Translations under genes and position numbers: made by a program
Notes under the pieces: model-generated
The model's database searches: none
What the model was told of the DNA's origin: nothing
Seen by the model: the letters and a program-made list of their open reading frames with translations, nothing else
From: CAZEAC01 sp964510065
GTDB taxonomy: Bacteria > Bdellovibrionota_C > UBA2361 > CAIXSY01
Assembly (NCBI GenBank): GCA_964510065.1
Contig: CAZEAC010000051.1
Location: forward strand, 1-29,886
DNA: 29,886 nucleotides
Direction of reading: 5' to 3'
Shown: positions 7,653-16,910 of the stretch, in pieces
Layout: each line of letters starts with the position of its first letter
Numbering within the stretch: position 1 is the stretch's first letter

Positions 7653-8923
7653 TATTCAGCACCAAGAAGCCCACTCGCACTTACATCTAGCTGGCCTGCA
7701 AGGCCGTGGAAAAGTCGTGCGCTGCGGAAAGGCCCCCAGAGGTTTCGATGAGTTTGAAGTTTAGGCTGGGCGTCAGCGCCAGGTACAGAACGGCCGAGAA
7801 TATAAAAATGATTATTGTGTGTGTCGAAATGATCGAGTGCTGCTTCAAGTTTGTCCCAACTCTCCTCGTAGTAGGATGGGTTAAGAATTCGTGTGGCGGT
7901 GTCGAATCCACAAACGAAATGCCACCCCGGCCCGTAGGCGATTGCTTTTTCAAGGAAAGACGGCGCATCTTGCCGCACAATGACCGGGTATCTTCCGCGA
8001 AACTGTGTCGCTCGACGCAAGAGTTCATCCCACGGTACCGGGTCTTTATCCATGTTGGCGCCCGAAATCTCGATGACGACTTTTTTATTGGTGATCGATT
8101 GTGCCGAAAGTGCCGCGAGGTCGTGGCCGCAATGGAACGAACGGAAAGATCCAGGGTAGATAATATGCCTATCAGGACTAAGCGAAGAGAGGCTTGCGAT
8201 AGCGCCCTCTTCATTAATTAGCTCGGCACCGCGGCGTGAAATCGCGGGGAATGCAAGAGGGGCGAGCTGTACTCGGCCGTCGACAACTTGGCCTATCGGC
8301 ATAGCAAAGTTGTTGAAAACGAGCTTCCTTGGCTTTGCACCGATTGCGACACATAGCGCGTTAAGCGCGATATCTTCGCATGTCGCGTTTTGAAGCTCTC
8401 GTTTAATTCGTCCGTGTCCCTTCTCAAGTACGACAGCGCCAGACGCAATGCCTTCAAACGTGCGAATGGCAATATGCATTTGGTTTTCACCCGAGCGAGT
8501 GGTGGAAGCAATATCTGCGGTCAGACCCAAGCCGACGACGGTGGGCTTTCCATTTTTTATTTTCCCCGCGCGGACGAGTGCTTCCTGGCCCCGAAGATAC
8601 GACTCGTTCGCCATTGAGATTGCAACTGCTTGTGAAGTAGCTGTTTCTATAGCACCGCGTCCAATGAAGTTAGCAAGGAGACTAGAATCGTAGGGAATAT
8701 GACCACCGAGAAAAATCTCTGATGCGCCGGGGAGAGAGGTAAGCGTACCACCAATGCTGGAAGCCGCGCCGGCTGAGCAGGTGAAGATTCGAAAATCGTG
8801 GTTCACACGGCGCAGTAGGAGCGCGGCGACATAGCTTGTGAAAAGTGAGGGGCCCGCAAATCTTCCAACTCGAAGAAGTTTGCTGGCACGGCACGCATTT
8901 GGAGTGGTGTGTGTAGTATGCAT
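7652..8923 (-). CDS. CinA-like / NMN adenylyltransferase-like fusion protein
   Basis: Two domains are visible in 423 aa. Residues ~45-165 resemble the CinA C-terminal domain, known to deamidate NMN: SSIGGTLTSLPGASEIFLGG, then a Tyr-Asp stretch, an IETATSQAVA helix and a VVGLGLTADIA strand. Residues ~255-355 resemble HxGH nucleotidylyltransferases of the NMNAT/NadD type: YPGSFRSFHCGHD (His264 and His267), VIEISGANMDKDPVP, and FVCGFDTATRILNPSYY, the last recalling the G-D-T-x-x-R strand of NMNAT-like proteins. If both are active it could convert NMN to NaMN and adenylate it, but activity is inference. The ATG at 8923 is preferred over an in-frame TTG at 8953 because AAGGG lies just upstream. 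It is the first gene of a coupled pair, divergent from the DHH gene. Confidence 0.65.
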   Translation of the reverse strand: MHTTHTTPNACRASKLLRVGRFAGPSLFTSYVAALLLRRVNHDFRIFTCSAGAASSIGGTLTSLPGASEIFLGGHIPYDSSLLANFIGRGAIETATSQAVAISMANESYLRGQEALVRAGKIKNGKPTVVGLGLTADIASTTRSGENQMHIAIRTFEGIASGAVVLEKGHGRIKRELQNATCEDIALNALCVAIGAKPRKLVFNNFAMPIGQVVDGRVQLAPLAFPAISRRGAELINEEGAIASLSSLSPDRHIIYPGSFRSFHCGHDLAALSAQSITNKKVVIEISGANMDKDPVPWDELLRRATQFRGRYPVIVRQDAPSFLEKAIAYGPGWHFVCGFDTATRILNPSYYEESWDKLEAALDHFDTHNNHFYILGRSVPGADAQPKLQTHRNLWGPFRSARLFHGLAGQLDVSASGLLGAE

Positions 8924-9136
8924 CGACGCCCTTACAACTTGGAGACCTAGCAATTATAGGGGAAGTGCCGTGCTAAGCAATTCACGACGCGTCACCAGAA
9001 AGCAATTTTGCTGAGTAGTTATAGTGACTTATCGGTGCCATCTCAACGGCTTAACAGCTTCGGTTCGTCAAAAATAAGATTTGTTTAGTCCAAACACTCA
9101 ACATAAGCTTTGTGCAGGCCTTACCCCATTATTGAG

Positions 9137-11899
9137 ATGTTGCAAACTCGCAATTCAAATTTAGCCCAGAGTGTCGAGCGCGAAAGAGCGCCTGGCCCAG
9201 ACTCAGTGCTACCAGACTTTTATTTTTCGCCTCGGCTTGGATTGTACATCGCGACGACGCCGCTCAGAATTGATGATCGAGTTGCAGCGGCGGCTCAACA
9301 ACTTGGGATTACTCTTGGCTGGGATGACCTCGGTCGGATAAATAATCTTAATTTCATCGAAGCGAAAAGGCTACTTAAAGAGCTAGGCGCAAAACTTCTT
9401 ACACCGCGTGAGCTTTGGAGTCTTGCTACTGAAGTACGCGCTGAAGGTTTGACCAATCGTTTAGAAAATCTTCATAGCGATGAATTTGCCGAATGGCTTG
9501 ATGTAGTCTTTTTACGAGATCGTGGTGGAGAGCTTCGGATGCTTGAATCGCCGAAGATTGGGGCAGATGGCGAGATCGAAAACATCGCTGCAGCACGGCC
9601 AATATATCAGATAGAAGGCCGTCCCGGCTGGATTTATCCCTGGCGTGGAATGAATCCAGGAAGCGGAATGCCGTGGGATGTGCATGGAAGTATTCCTACG
9701 GATCGCGATGGACTGTGGAAATATTGGTCCACTTTCAAAACTGATGGTCCTGTTGGGGCGATCCGCGGTTATGTAACCTCTTCGGCGACCCCGTCTTTTG
9801 ATCTTGATATCCCACTTGATTCAAAACAACCAAAATTAATGATTCGAGAATGTCGAGCAACGCCCCTCGGCGAGCCATACGGAGAGGAGCTTACACTTGC
9901 GCTTGAGCGATTGTCGCGCTGCTATAAGAGCACTCTTGCCGAGAACCCGGGCGTGAATAATGAGCTTAGCCATCGCCGTTTTTTTGAGGAGCGAAGCGCG
10001 GTATTTCAGTTTATCGAAAGATGGTCGGATCAGTTGAAAGATGTTCGACTCGTGCGGACCCGCACGGCACGCGAGCTTTTAACTGATTCGCTGGGAGTAC
10101 TTGCGCTTGAGGCGGAGCGAAGCAGCAGTTCCGAAGCACGTAGCGATCTCGATAGAGCCGTAGAGAGACTTCATGGACCTACTCTGAAAGCCTCAGGGCA
10201 GATGCTTAGAGACTATCTCCTCGAACTTCCTGCCTGTCTTGCGAATCTATCGAAAACGCCGGTGGTGTTTGTAATGGGGCATGCCAATCCCGACACCGAT
10301 ACTATAGTCTCTTCGCTTTTTGAGGCGTTTAGAAACGCGCTACGCGATCCGAGCTGCCTGTATGTTCCGATTCTTCAAGCAGATACAATGCCGGATGAAG
10401 CACGAAAGCTCCTTGGTAATGACCTGAGCGAACGATTTCCAACCTGGAAAAATCTTGAATATCGGCGACACCGCGAGCGCGGAACTGCCCGCTGGATTCT
10501 GACCGATCATAATGAAAGTCCTGTCCGAAAGTTCGCAGTCCATATTATTGATCACCACGTTATTGGCTGTGCTGCCGGCACGAATGCACAAGGGGTAAGC
10601 TGGGAAATGGCTGGTTCGTGTGCGGCGCAGGTCGCGCTCAAATTTCTTGGAAGTGGAGTTACTCTCGATTCGGAGCTTACCAAAATCCTCCTCGGCGCGA
10701 CACTTATGGATACTGAGAATCGCTTGGCGCTAAAAATGACCTATCGCGACGGGCTTATTATGGACAGACTTCTCAAGCAAAGTGGCGTGAGCGACGAAAA
10801 TGTATTTTTTCGGTCTCTCATGTTGGCGCTTCTTTCGACGAATGATACTTCAGCGCTTTTCCATCGGGATTATAAACAGGATTGGGGCCGAATGGGCTTT
10901 GCTGTGGCCAAGGTGCAGGGCGTGTTCGATCCAGGTGGTGCGGTAATTCGAGCAGATGTCCTCGACGGTCTTGTGCGCGAAGCCCAGGCGCAAAATCGAA
11001 AGGAGCACCTTCCGGTCACGCTTGTGAAAGTGGTCGATTACCTTCCAGATTGTGAGACGGTGAATGGGGAAAGAGTAATACTTGCTTTTGATGCGTATGC
11101 CTCCAAGTCTCTTCGAGAAGAGCTGACAAAGGGAATTGAACAGCGTGTACGGGCGCGGCTTGACGTGCCGTGCCGGAGGGTTGACTCTGGTATTGAGTGG
11201 TTTGGGGTGGGCTCGCAGCTTTCAAGAAAAGTTTCGGCGCCTTCGCTTGGCGAGATCGTGCGGGAACATGATCGTTACTTTTATTCGGAAGCCATTGAGA
11301 AGTTTGTCAGCCGTGATTTTTTGAGAGCCGATAGGAATGTAATCGAAACCGCTCGTTCTCTGGGCATTCGTTTTGAGGTGGATCGTCAAGGAAGAATTGG
11401 CTCGATCACTTTCCAAGAAGCAAAGAGGCTTGCCAGCGCGTTAAATGGGTCGCTTCTCTCGCTTGCAGAGTATTGGCGTGTGGCAAGGGAAGCTGAGGCA
11501 CTTAATGATCTTCAGCTCTCACAGAGTCTTGTCGACGGCTCTTTTATTGAATACCTCGATAGTGTCATTGTGAAGAGAAATTCGATAATCGATCATCCGC
11601 AAATTCTGGGCGCGGGCGCGATAGAAGGTGTCGCGCGAAACGTTGATGTCCCTGAAGGGCATCCGGGACTCGTGGATCCGGCCGAAGTTGATCGTAACTC
11701 AGGCTTACCAACGACGGTTCTTAGCCCAGGGCAATACGGACTTTCGCATCTCTGGCGCTACTGGTCGCCTGATCGCGATCTCGCGGTTCCAACTCGCGGG
11801 CACATTTTCCTTCTCGGTCAGCCGGCGCTCGATTGTAAAGTGGGCGTCGAAGAGCGTTTCCCAAGTCTCGGAATGAGGCTCTGCTTTTCACGGGCATGA
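9137..11899 (+). CDS. DHH-family phosphoesterase flanked by two copies of an unknown domain
   Basis: The centre of this 920-aa protein (about residues 370-700) is a DHH/DHHA2-type phosphoesterase. It has GHANPDTDTIVSSL near 381, ILTDHNES near 455, the name motif DHH at 472-474 (IIDHHVIG), and a later ATLMDTE acidic motif. Such proteins include family II inorganic pyrophosphatases and Prune exopolyphosphatases. It is flanked by two ~200-residue domains (about 30-240 and 705-920) that align with each other: LGI...GRI...F-EAKRL...E-W...F-E-LD-V...EG-PG...SG-P...LW-YW...RG...L--R-C. I know no name for this domain. The start is uncertain: ATG at 9137 lacks a good ribosome-binding site, and so does an in-frame TTG at 9110. 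It is divergent from the CinA/NMNAT-like gene. Confidence 0.72.
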   Translation: MLQTRNSNLAQSVERERAPGPDSVLPDFYFSPRLGLYIATTPLRIDDRVAAAAQQLGITLGWDDLGRINNLNFIEAKRLLKELGAKLLTPRELWSLATEVRAEGLTNRLENLHSDEFAEWLDVVFLRDRGGELRMLESPKIGADGEIENIAAARPIYQIEGRPGWIYPWRGMNPGSGMPWDVHGSIPTDRDGLWKYWSTFKTDGPVGAIRGYVTSSATPSFDLDIPLDSKQPKLMIRECRATPLGEPYGEELTLALERLSRCYKSTLAENPGVNNELSHRRFFEERSAVFQFIERWSDQLKDVRLVRTRTARELLTDSLGVLALEAERSSSSEARSDLDRAVERLHGPTLKASGQMLRDYLLELPACLANLSKTPVVFVMGHANPDTDTIVSSLFEAFRNALRDPSCLYVPILQADTMPDEARKLLGNDLSERFPTWKNLEYRRHRERGTARWILTDHNESPVRKFAVHIIDHHVIGCAAGTNAQGVSWEMAGSCAAQVALKFLGSGVTLDSELTKILLGATLMDTENRLALKMTYRDGLIMDRLLKQSGVSDENVFFRSLMLALLSTNDTSALFHRDYKQDWGRMGFAVAKVQGVFDPGGAVIRADVLDGLVREAQAQNRKEHLPVTLVKVVDYLPDCETVNGERVILAFDAYASKSLREELTKGIEQRVRARLDVPCRRVDSGIEWFGVGSQLSRKVSAPSLGEIVREHDRYFYSEAIEKFVSRDFLRADRNVIETARSLGIRFEVDRQGRIGSITFQEAKRLASALNGSLLSLAEYWRVAREAEALNDLQLSQSLVDGSFIEYLDSVIVKRNSIIDHPQILGAGAIEGVARNVDVPEGHPGLVDPAEVDRNSGLPTTVLSPGQYGLSHLWRYWSPDRDLAVPTRGHIFLLGQPALDCKVGVEERFPSLGMRLCFSRA

Positions 11900-12013
11900 A
11901 TGTGGCGCATATTTTGACCTGATACTGCGTAGCCTCTTGGCGCCGTGCCGATAGATCTCAATCGATTAGGCGATGATCGCCAAGGTTCTCAATTCAATAG
12001 CTGAGGGTTTTTG

Positions 12014-12589
12014 TTAGCTTCGCCGCGGTTGTGAATTCGCGTGAAGCTCATCGAGAAGCGAGAGCCGATTGTGACTTCCGGCGCCGCCGAGTGCCGAGCT
12101 CCCAGCGAATTGCTCTCGTTTAAAGGAAGTTCCCAATTCATAAGACTTCCACGTTTGCTCAAAGAGCTTCTCAAGCTTGCCTTCCAATGCCGGCTGGGCG
12201 GCCATGCCCTTACCCACCAGCGAGCCTAGCTCCTTACCAGGATCTGCGCCCATCGAAATGTTCATACCGGTCTTAAATATCGCACTTGCGGCGCCCCAAA
12301 GAACCGATGCGTTAAGGTCCGGCTTGCCATCGGTTCTTTGCGCATTTGCGCTCATGAGTTGATAGTCACCACCTTTCGCATTTCCAAAGTTGTTTTTTAA
12401 AGCAGAAGCTGTGAGGCTGCAGAGAAACACACCTGCCGCCTGCTTCATTGAAGCGCCGCCTGCGATAGCATAAAGCGCTCTATCCATGGCATGCTGGACA
12501 TCGTCTTTGGTAATTCCCGCAAACAGATCGGTTTTTATCTGAGGTGTAAGGGCGGCGGAGGCGCCTTTCGCAGAAACTCCTAAACTCAT
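12014..12589 (-). CDS. Unrecognised protein, 191 aa
   Basis: The product is rich in Ala, Gly, Ser and Lys and mostly helical, with no signal peptide, membrane segment or catalytic motif that I recognise. The start is well supported: AAGGAGG lies 9 nt before the ATG at 12589, the best Shine-Dalgarno site seen in the window. The C-terminal ~40 residues are Ser/Gly-rich and probably disordered. It is divergent from uvrB and convergent with the DHH gene, so it is transcribed alone. Its amino-acid make-up is like that of two other unknown proteins in this window (24737-25741 and 28158-28565). Confidence 0.6.
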   Translation of the reverse strand: MSLGVSAKGASAALTPQIKTDLFAGITKDDVQHAMDRALYAIAGGASMKQAAGVFLCSLTASALKNNFGNAKGGDYQLMSANAQRTDGKPDLNASVLWGAASAIFKTGMNISMGADPGKELGSLVGKGMAAQPALEGKLEKLFEQTWKSYELGTSFKREQFAGSSALGGAGSHNRLSLLDELHANSQPRRS

Positions 12590-12783
12590 AGTCGAAAACC
12601 TCCTTGTCGAAAGTCAGTGTATAGAATCGATATTTAAAGTTCTGGCTCTCTCGAGAGTTATGGAGTTTAAGTGATTGCAAGTAGCATTTTTTTTGGCATG
12701 CGCTGGGCGCGGTTTGCGGGATTTATCTTCCTCAAAAATCAAGGTAAACTAGTGAGAGTAATTGGGTTTTTATTCGTTAATGT

Positions 12784-14808
12784 ATGCCGTTTAAAGGTGA
12801 TTATAAACCGCAAAGAATAGAATTTTCGCTTACATCGCGCTTTTCGCCCTGTGGCGACCAGCCTAAAGCGATAGAGATGCTGACTCAAAACCTCGTGAAG
12901 GGTGATCGCTTTCAGACACTTCGCGGTATCACTGGCTCGGGAAAAACATTTACCATTGCGAATGTACTTTCGAAGCTTAATCGGCCGACTCTTATAATTG
13001 CTCCGAATAAGACTTTGGCAGCACAGCTTTACTCCGAGTTTAAGGAGTTCTTCCCCGCAAATCGAGTGCGCTATTTTGTAAGCTATTATGACTACTACCA
13101 GCCTGAAGCGTATGTGCCTTCAACAGATACCTTCATTGAAAAGGATGCCTCAATAAACGAGGAAATCGATAAGATGCGCCATAGTGCAACGAAAGCGCTT
13201 CTCGAAACAACCGACTGCATCATCGTCGCCAGCGTCAGTTGCATATACGGTTTGGGCTCGCCTGAAGAATATTTCAACATGATGCTTTTTCTGGAACAGG
13301 GCGAAACGCGCTCGCGAGAAGAGATTATCAAAAAGCTTGTCACGATGCAGTACAAGCGCTCAGACCTCGAATTTACCCGTGGCACCTTTCGAGTTCGCGG
13401 GGAGAGTATAGATATTTTTCCCTCAGATGAGGATGCCAAGGCGATTCGATTAATTCTATTGGGCGATGATATTGAGGAAATCCGAGAGATAGATTCATTA
13501 AGCGGGTCTACTTTTAAGAAGCTTGGAAGTGTAGCGATTTATCCTGTTAGTCATTATGTGACTAGCCGTGAGGCGATTACGCGAAGCATTGGCACAATTC
13601 GAGCAGAGCTCCGAGAGCGGCTCGCCGAGCTTCGTAATCAGGGAAAGAATCTCGAAGCCGAAAGGCTTTCCGGCCGAACTCAATATGATCTGGAGCTTTT
13701 TCAGGAGATTGGATTTTGTCCGGGAATTGAAAACTATAGCAGGCATCTTTCCGGGCGAAAGGCCGGCGAGCCTCCCGCAACTCTTATTGATTATTTTCCG
13801 AAAGATCTACTTTTGGTCATCGACGAAAGTCATGTAACTGTCCCGCAGATTGGCGGAATGTTTCGAGGCGATAGATCAAGAAAACAGACACTCGTTGACT
13901 TCGGATTCCGGTTGCCGTCGGCGCTCGATAATCGGCCGCTCACCTTCGATGAGTTTTGGAGTCGGGCGCAGCAGACGATTTTTGTCTCGGCAACTCCTGG
14001 TGATTTTGAGCTTGAAAAAAGTGAGAGCAGAGTCGTAGAACAAATTAATCGACCGACGGGGCTTCTTGACCCCGCCGTAGAGATTCGTCCTGCCACAAAT
14101 CAGGTTGATGACCTGCTTGTCGAAATCAAGAAGACTATTGAGCAGGGTGATCGTGTGCTGGTCACCACACTTACCAAAAAGATGGCGGAGGATCTCAGCG
14201 AGTACCTTCGAGAGATCGGTGTAAAGAGCCGATATCTACACTCAGATATTAATGCAATTGAGCGAGTTGAGATTTTGCGCGGGCTTCGGCGCGGCGACTT
14301 TGATGTTCTGATTGGAATAAATCTGCTTCGAGAAGGGCTCGATCTTGTCGAGGTGAGTCTCGTTGCTATTCTCGACGCCGATAAAGAGGGATTTTTGCGT
14401 TCTGCGCGCTCGATCATCCAAACCATGGGACGGGCGGCGAGAAACGTGCGCGGGCGGGCGCTTCTGTATGCCGACAAGGTTACAGATTCAATTCGCGAGG
14501 CGGTTTCCGAAGCTGAGAGAAGGCGCGCAATTCAGATTGAATTCAACCGAGTTCATGGCATTATACCACGTTCGGCAAGTCGCGCGATTCAGGCACCGCT
14601 CTCGCCGGAGATAGAGGAAGTAAATTCCGTTACTGCTTCGCTTGCTGGTTTAGGCATCGATATTCCTCGTGAGCGCTCTGATCAACAGCGCTTAGTGGAG
14701 AGCCTTAGAAAGAAGATGTTCGACGCTGCTGCTAAGCGTGAGTTCGAGCTGGCGGCAAATTATCGCGATGCAGTAAGCGCAGTTCAGAAACTGATGTTGA
14801 AAGAGTAA
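12784..14808 (+). CDS. uvrB: UvrABC system protein B (excinuclease subunit)
   Basis: UvrB is the damage-verifying helicase-like subunit of nucleotide excision repair. It is loaded by UvrA and then recruits UvrC to incise both sides of the lesion. The 674-aa length equals the usual ~670. The Walker A motif GITGSGKT is at 48-55, and the beta-hairpin that clamps DNA (YYDYYQPEAYVPS) begins at 101. The Walker B-type VIDESH follows near 345, the family signature RPTGLLDP near 425, and helicase motifs such as SDINAIERVEIL and GRAARNVRGRALLYAD later. A UVR domain ends the protein (LRKKMFDAAAKREFELAANYRD) and binds UvrC. The stop codon is 3 nt before uvrC, so the two form an operon. No strong ribosome-binding site precedes the ATG. 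Confidence 0.98.
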   Translation: MPFKGDYKPQRIEFSLTSRFSPCGDQPKAIEMLTQNLVKGDRFQTLRGITGSGKTFTIANVLSKLNRPTLIIAPNKTLAAQLYSEFKEFFPANRVRYFVSYYDYYQPEAYVPSTDTFIEKDASINEEIDKMRHSATKALLETTDCIIVASVSCIYGLGSPEEYFNMMLFLEQGETRSREEIIKKLVTMQYKRSDLEFTRGTFRVRGESIDIFPSDEDAKAIRLILLGDDIEEIREIDSLSGSTFKKLGSVAIYPVSHYVTSREAITRSIGTIRAELRERLAELRNQGKNLEAERLSGRTQYDLELFQEIGFCPGIENYSRHLSGRKAGEPPATLIDYFPKDLLLVIDESHVTVPQIGGMFRGDRSRKQTLVDFGFRLPSALDNRPLTFDEFWSRAQQTIFVSATPGDFELEKSESRVVEQINRPTGLLDPAVEIRPATNQVDDLLVEIKKTIEQGDRVLVTTLTKKMAEDLSEYLREIGVKSRYLHSDINAIERVEILRGLRRGDFDVLIGINLLREGLDLVEVSLVAILDADKEGFLRSARSIIQTMGRAARNVRGRALLYADKVTDSIREAVSEAERRRAIQIEFNRVHGIIPRSASRAIQAPLSPEIEEVNSVTASLAGLGIDIPRERSDQQRLVESLRKKMFDAAAKREFELAANYRDAVSAVQKLMLKE

Positions 14809-14811
14809 CGT

Positions 14812-16653
14812 ATGGCAGAAGAAGGCTCATACGAATCGTTGCTCAAGTTAGTGAAGCGCTTTCCGAAGCTCCCCGGTGTTTACTTAATGCGCGATAAGGA
14901 GGGGCAGGTGATCTATGTGGGGAAAGCTAAGGATTTGCGGTCTCGTGTCGGCTGTTATTTTCAAGGAAATGACGAACGATACCAGATAAGTTTTCTCATG
15001 CGGCGAGTGTACCACGTCGATAAAATTGTCACGCAAAATGAGCGTGAAGCGCTTGTCCTTGAACGCGATCTTATTACGAAATATAAGCCGCGTTATAATA
15101 TTCGGCTCAAAGACGATAAAGCTTTTCTCAGTATACGTATTGATGAGAATGCGGATTGGCCGCGTCTTGAGCTCGTGCGCAAGCGCGAGGATGATGGCGC
15201 GCGCTATTTTGGACCGTACAGCTTTAGCTATGAACTTCGGAGTATTTTAGAAATTATAAAGCGAGTGATTCCGCTTCGAAGCTGCAGCAATACAGTTTTC
15301 TACAATAGAGCTCGGCCCTGTCTTGAGTATCAAATCAAGCGCTGTGCTGGTCCATGTTGTTTAGCGGTCGAGAAGGGCCAGTACCGTGATTGGGTAAAAC
15401 AGGCGATTGCAATACTTGAAGGACGAGTTGAGCCAATTTTAAAAGAGTTCGATGTAGGTATGAGCAGGGCCTCCGAAGAGCTGCGATTTGAGGATGCAGC
15501 AAGCTTTCGTGACAGGATTGAGCTGCTGAAGAACTTTAAAATAGGCACATCGCTTGTGTCTTCTCGGGGTGAGGCACGAGATGTGTTTCAGATATACCGT
15601 GAAGATAAATTCGTGGTTCTCACGGCGGTGAAAGTGCGCGATGGCCGGGTAATCGATAGCTCGAACTTTTCGTTTTCGGAAGTTGAAGTTTCTGATCATG
15701 AGCTCTTGGAGTCTGCATTGACGCAGTTCTATGTACAGGGAAAGGAGATTCCAGAAGAAATCGTGGTGCCGTTTGAGCTGGATCTTGCGCAAAGTATCGA
15801 AGAGGATCTGAGTGATAAACGGGGTTCAAAAGTCACCGTCTTTAGCCCGCAGCGCGGGATTAAAGCGAGGCTTCTTGATCTCGCGTTAGTGAATGCCAGG
15901 GAGCATTTTGTGGCGACGTTTGACGCCGAATCGCGTTACCGCGAGATTGCCACAAAGCTCTCGACTGCTTTGGCACTAAAACAAGTTCCCAGGAAGATTG
16001 AATGCATAGATATCTCTCATTTTCAGGGCTCTGACACTGTTGGAGCGGTAGTATGTTTTGTTGACGGCATTCCGGAGAAGTCAAGTTACAGGCACTACAA
16101 GCTTTCGCACTATGAGTCGCCTGATGATTTTGCTTCGATCCAAGAAGTGGTCGGGCGTCGACTCGAGCGCGGTTTGCGTGATGGTAGCAACCCTGATCTC
16201 TTGATTATTGATGGCGGCCCGGGCCAGCTTTCGATGGCGCTTGAGGCAAGAGACGCCTTGCGAGTGGAGCTTGAAATTGTGGCGCTTGCCAAGATGCGCA
16301 CTGAGGCTGATCTTAAGTCGGTACAGATTGTAAAGAGCGCTGAGCGTGTATATCGAGAGGGGAGTGAGGAGCCGATAGAGCTCGAAGAGAGTTCGGAAGT
16401 GACGAAGTTCTTTAAGCGCGTTCGAGACGAGGCGCATCGTTTTGTAATTACCTATCACCGTCGCACTCGCGCGAAGAGAGTCTTTCGCTCTAAGCTTGAT
16501 TCCATTCCTGGCATCAACCGTGAGCGGCAAGTTCGGCTTCTTCGTGCTTTCCGTACTGTCGAAGGCATTGCCGCACAAACTCCAGAAGCCCTCGCCAAAG
16601 CCGCACGCATGCCCCTCTCTCTCGCCATCCGCCTCCTTTCGTCCCTCAAATAG
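14812..16653 (+). CDS. uvrC: UvrABC system protein C (dual-incision endonuclease)
   Basis: UvrC makes the 3' and 5' incisions around damaged DNA bound by UvrB. At 613 aa it has the usual length. The N-terminal GIY-YIG nuclease domain shows PGVYLM (21-26) and IYVGKAKDLRSRV (34-46). A Cys-containing stretch (RPCLEYQIKRCAGPC, about 165-180) follows, then a UVR motif (FEDAASFRDRIELL, about 225) that pairs with UvrB. The RNase H-like nuclease core has IECIDISHFQG and LLIIDGGPGQL, with the expected acidic residues. Tandem helix-hairpin-helix motifs end the protein (LDSIPGINRERQVRLL... and EGIAAQTPEALAKA). It starts 3 nt after the uvrB stop, indicating co-expression. Three-gene uvrABC clustering is not seen, because uvrA is not in the window. 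Confidence 0.98.
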   Translation: MAEEGSYESLLKLVKRFPKLPGVYLMRDKEGQVIYVGKAKDLRSRVGCYFQGNDERYQISFLMRRVYHVDKIVTQNEREALVLERDLITKYKPRYNIRLKDDKAFLSIRIDENADWPRLELVRKREDDGARYFGPYSFSYELRSILEIIKRVIPLRSCSNTVFYNRARPCLEYQIKRCAGPCCLAVEKGQYRDWVKQAIAILEGRVEPILKEFDVGMSRASEELRFEDAASFRDRIELLKNFKIGTSLVSSRGEARDVFQIYREDKFVVLTAVKVRDGRVIDSSNFSFSEVEVSDHELLESALTQFYVQGKEIPEEIVVPFELDLAQSIEEDLSDKRGSKVTVFSPQRGIKARLLDLALVNAREHFVATFDAESRYREIATKLSTALALKQVPRKIECIDISHFQGSDTVGAVVCFVDGIPEKSSYRHYKLSHYESPDDFASIQEVVGRRLERGLRDGSNPDLLIIDGGPGQLSMALEARDALRVELEIVALAKMRTEADLKSVQIVKSAERVYREGSEEPIELEESSEVTKFFKRVRDEAHRFVITYHRRTRAKRVFRSKLDSIPGINRERQVRLLRAFRTVEGIAAQTPEALAKAARMPLSLAIRLLSSLK

Positions 16654-16748
16654 GACATCCAAACTCACTTCCCAATTTTAGACTTCGAATAGGACCGGAT
16701 AAGAGGACTGAATAGAAAGACTAAATGGGACATCCACGCTCACTCCCA
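16652..16748 (+). repeat. Two direct copies of a RAYT-associated repeat
   Basis: AGGACATCCAAACTCACTTCCCA (16652-16674) and GGGACATCCACGCTCACTCCCA (16727-16748) share most positions and lie 75 nt apart, just past the 3' side of the transposase gene. Each has short complementary ends (GGGA/TCCC) and could form a small hairpin, as REP sequences do. Confidence 0.65.
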
Positions 16749-16910
16749 CACTTTATCTATGAAAAATAACAAGCGTAATCACAACCGAATTATTTTTCAG
16801 ATCACCCAGAAGCAATATTTTAGGGGCCTTAGAGATGGAGCGAACCATGCTTTTGCGTAAGCGTTTCAAGAAGGGAGTCTCTTGAGTGTAAGAAACACTG
16901 AAGTAGCCAC

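Noticed and set aside
11969..11981. GGCGATGATCGCC palindrome between converging genes, considered as a terminator
   Set aside because: The arms meet with a single central base, so no hairpin loop can form, and no T-run follows.
12000..12016. CTCA...TGAG then GGTTTTT, considered as a terminator of the DHH gene
   Set aside because: The stem is only about 4-5 bp and the loop is long; too weak to call.
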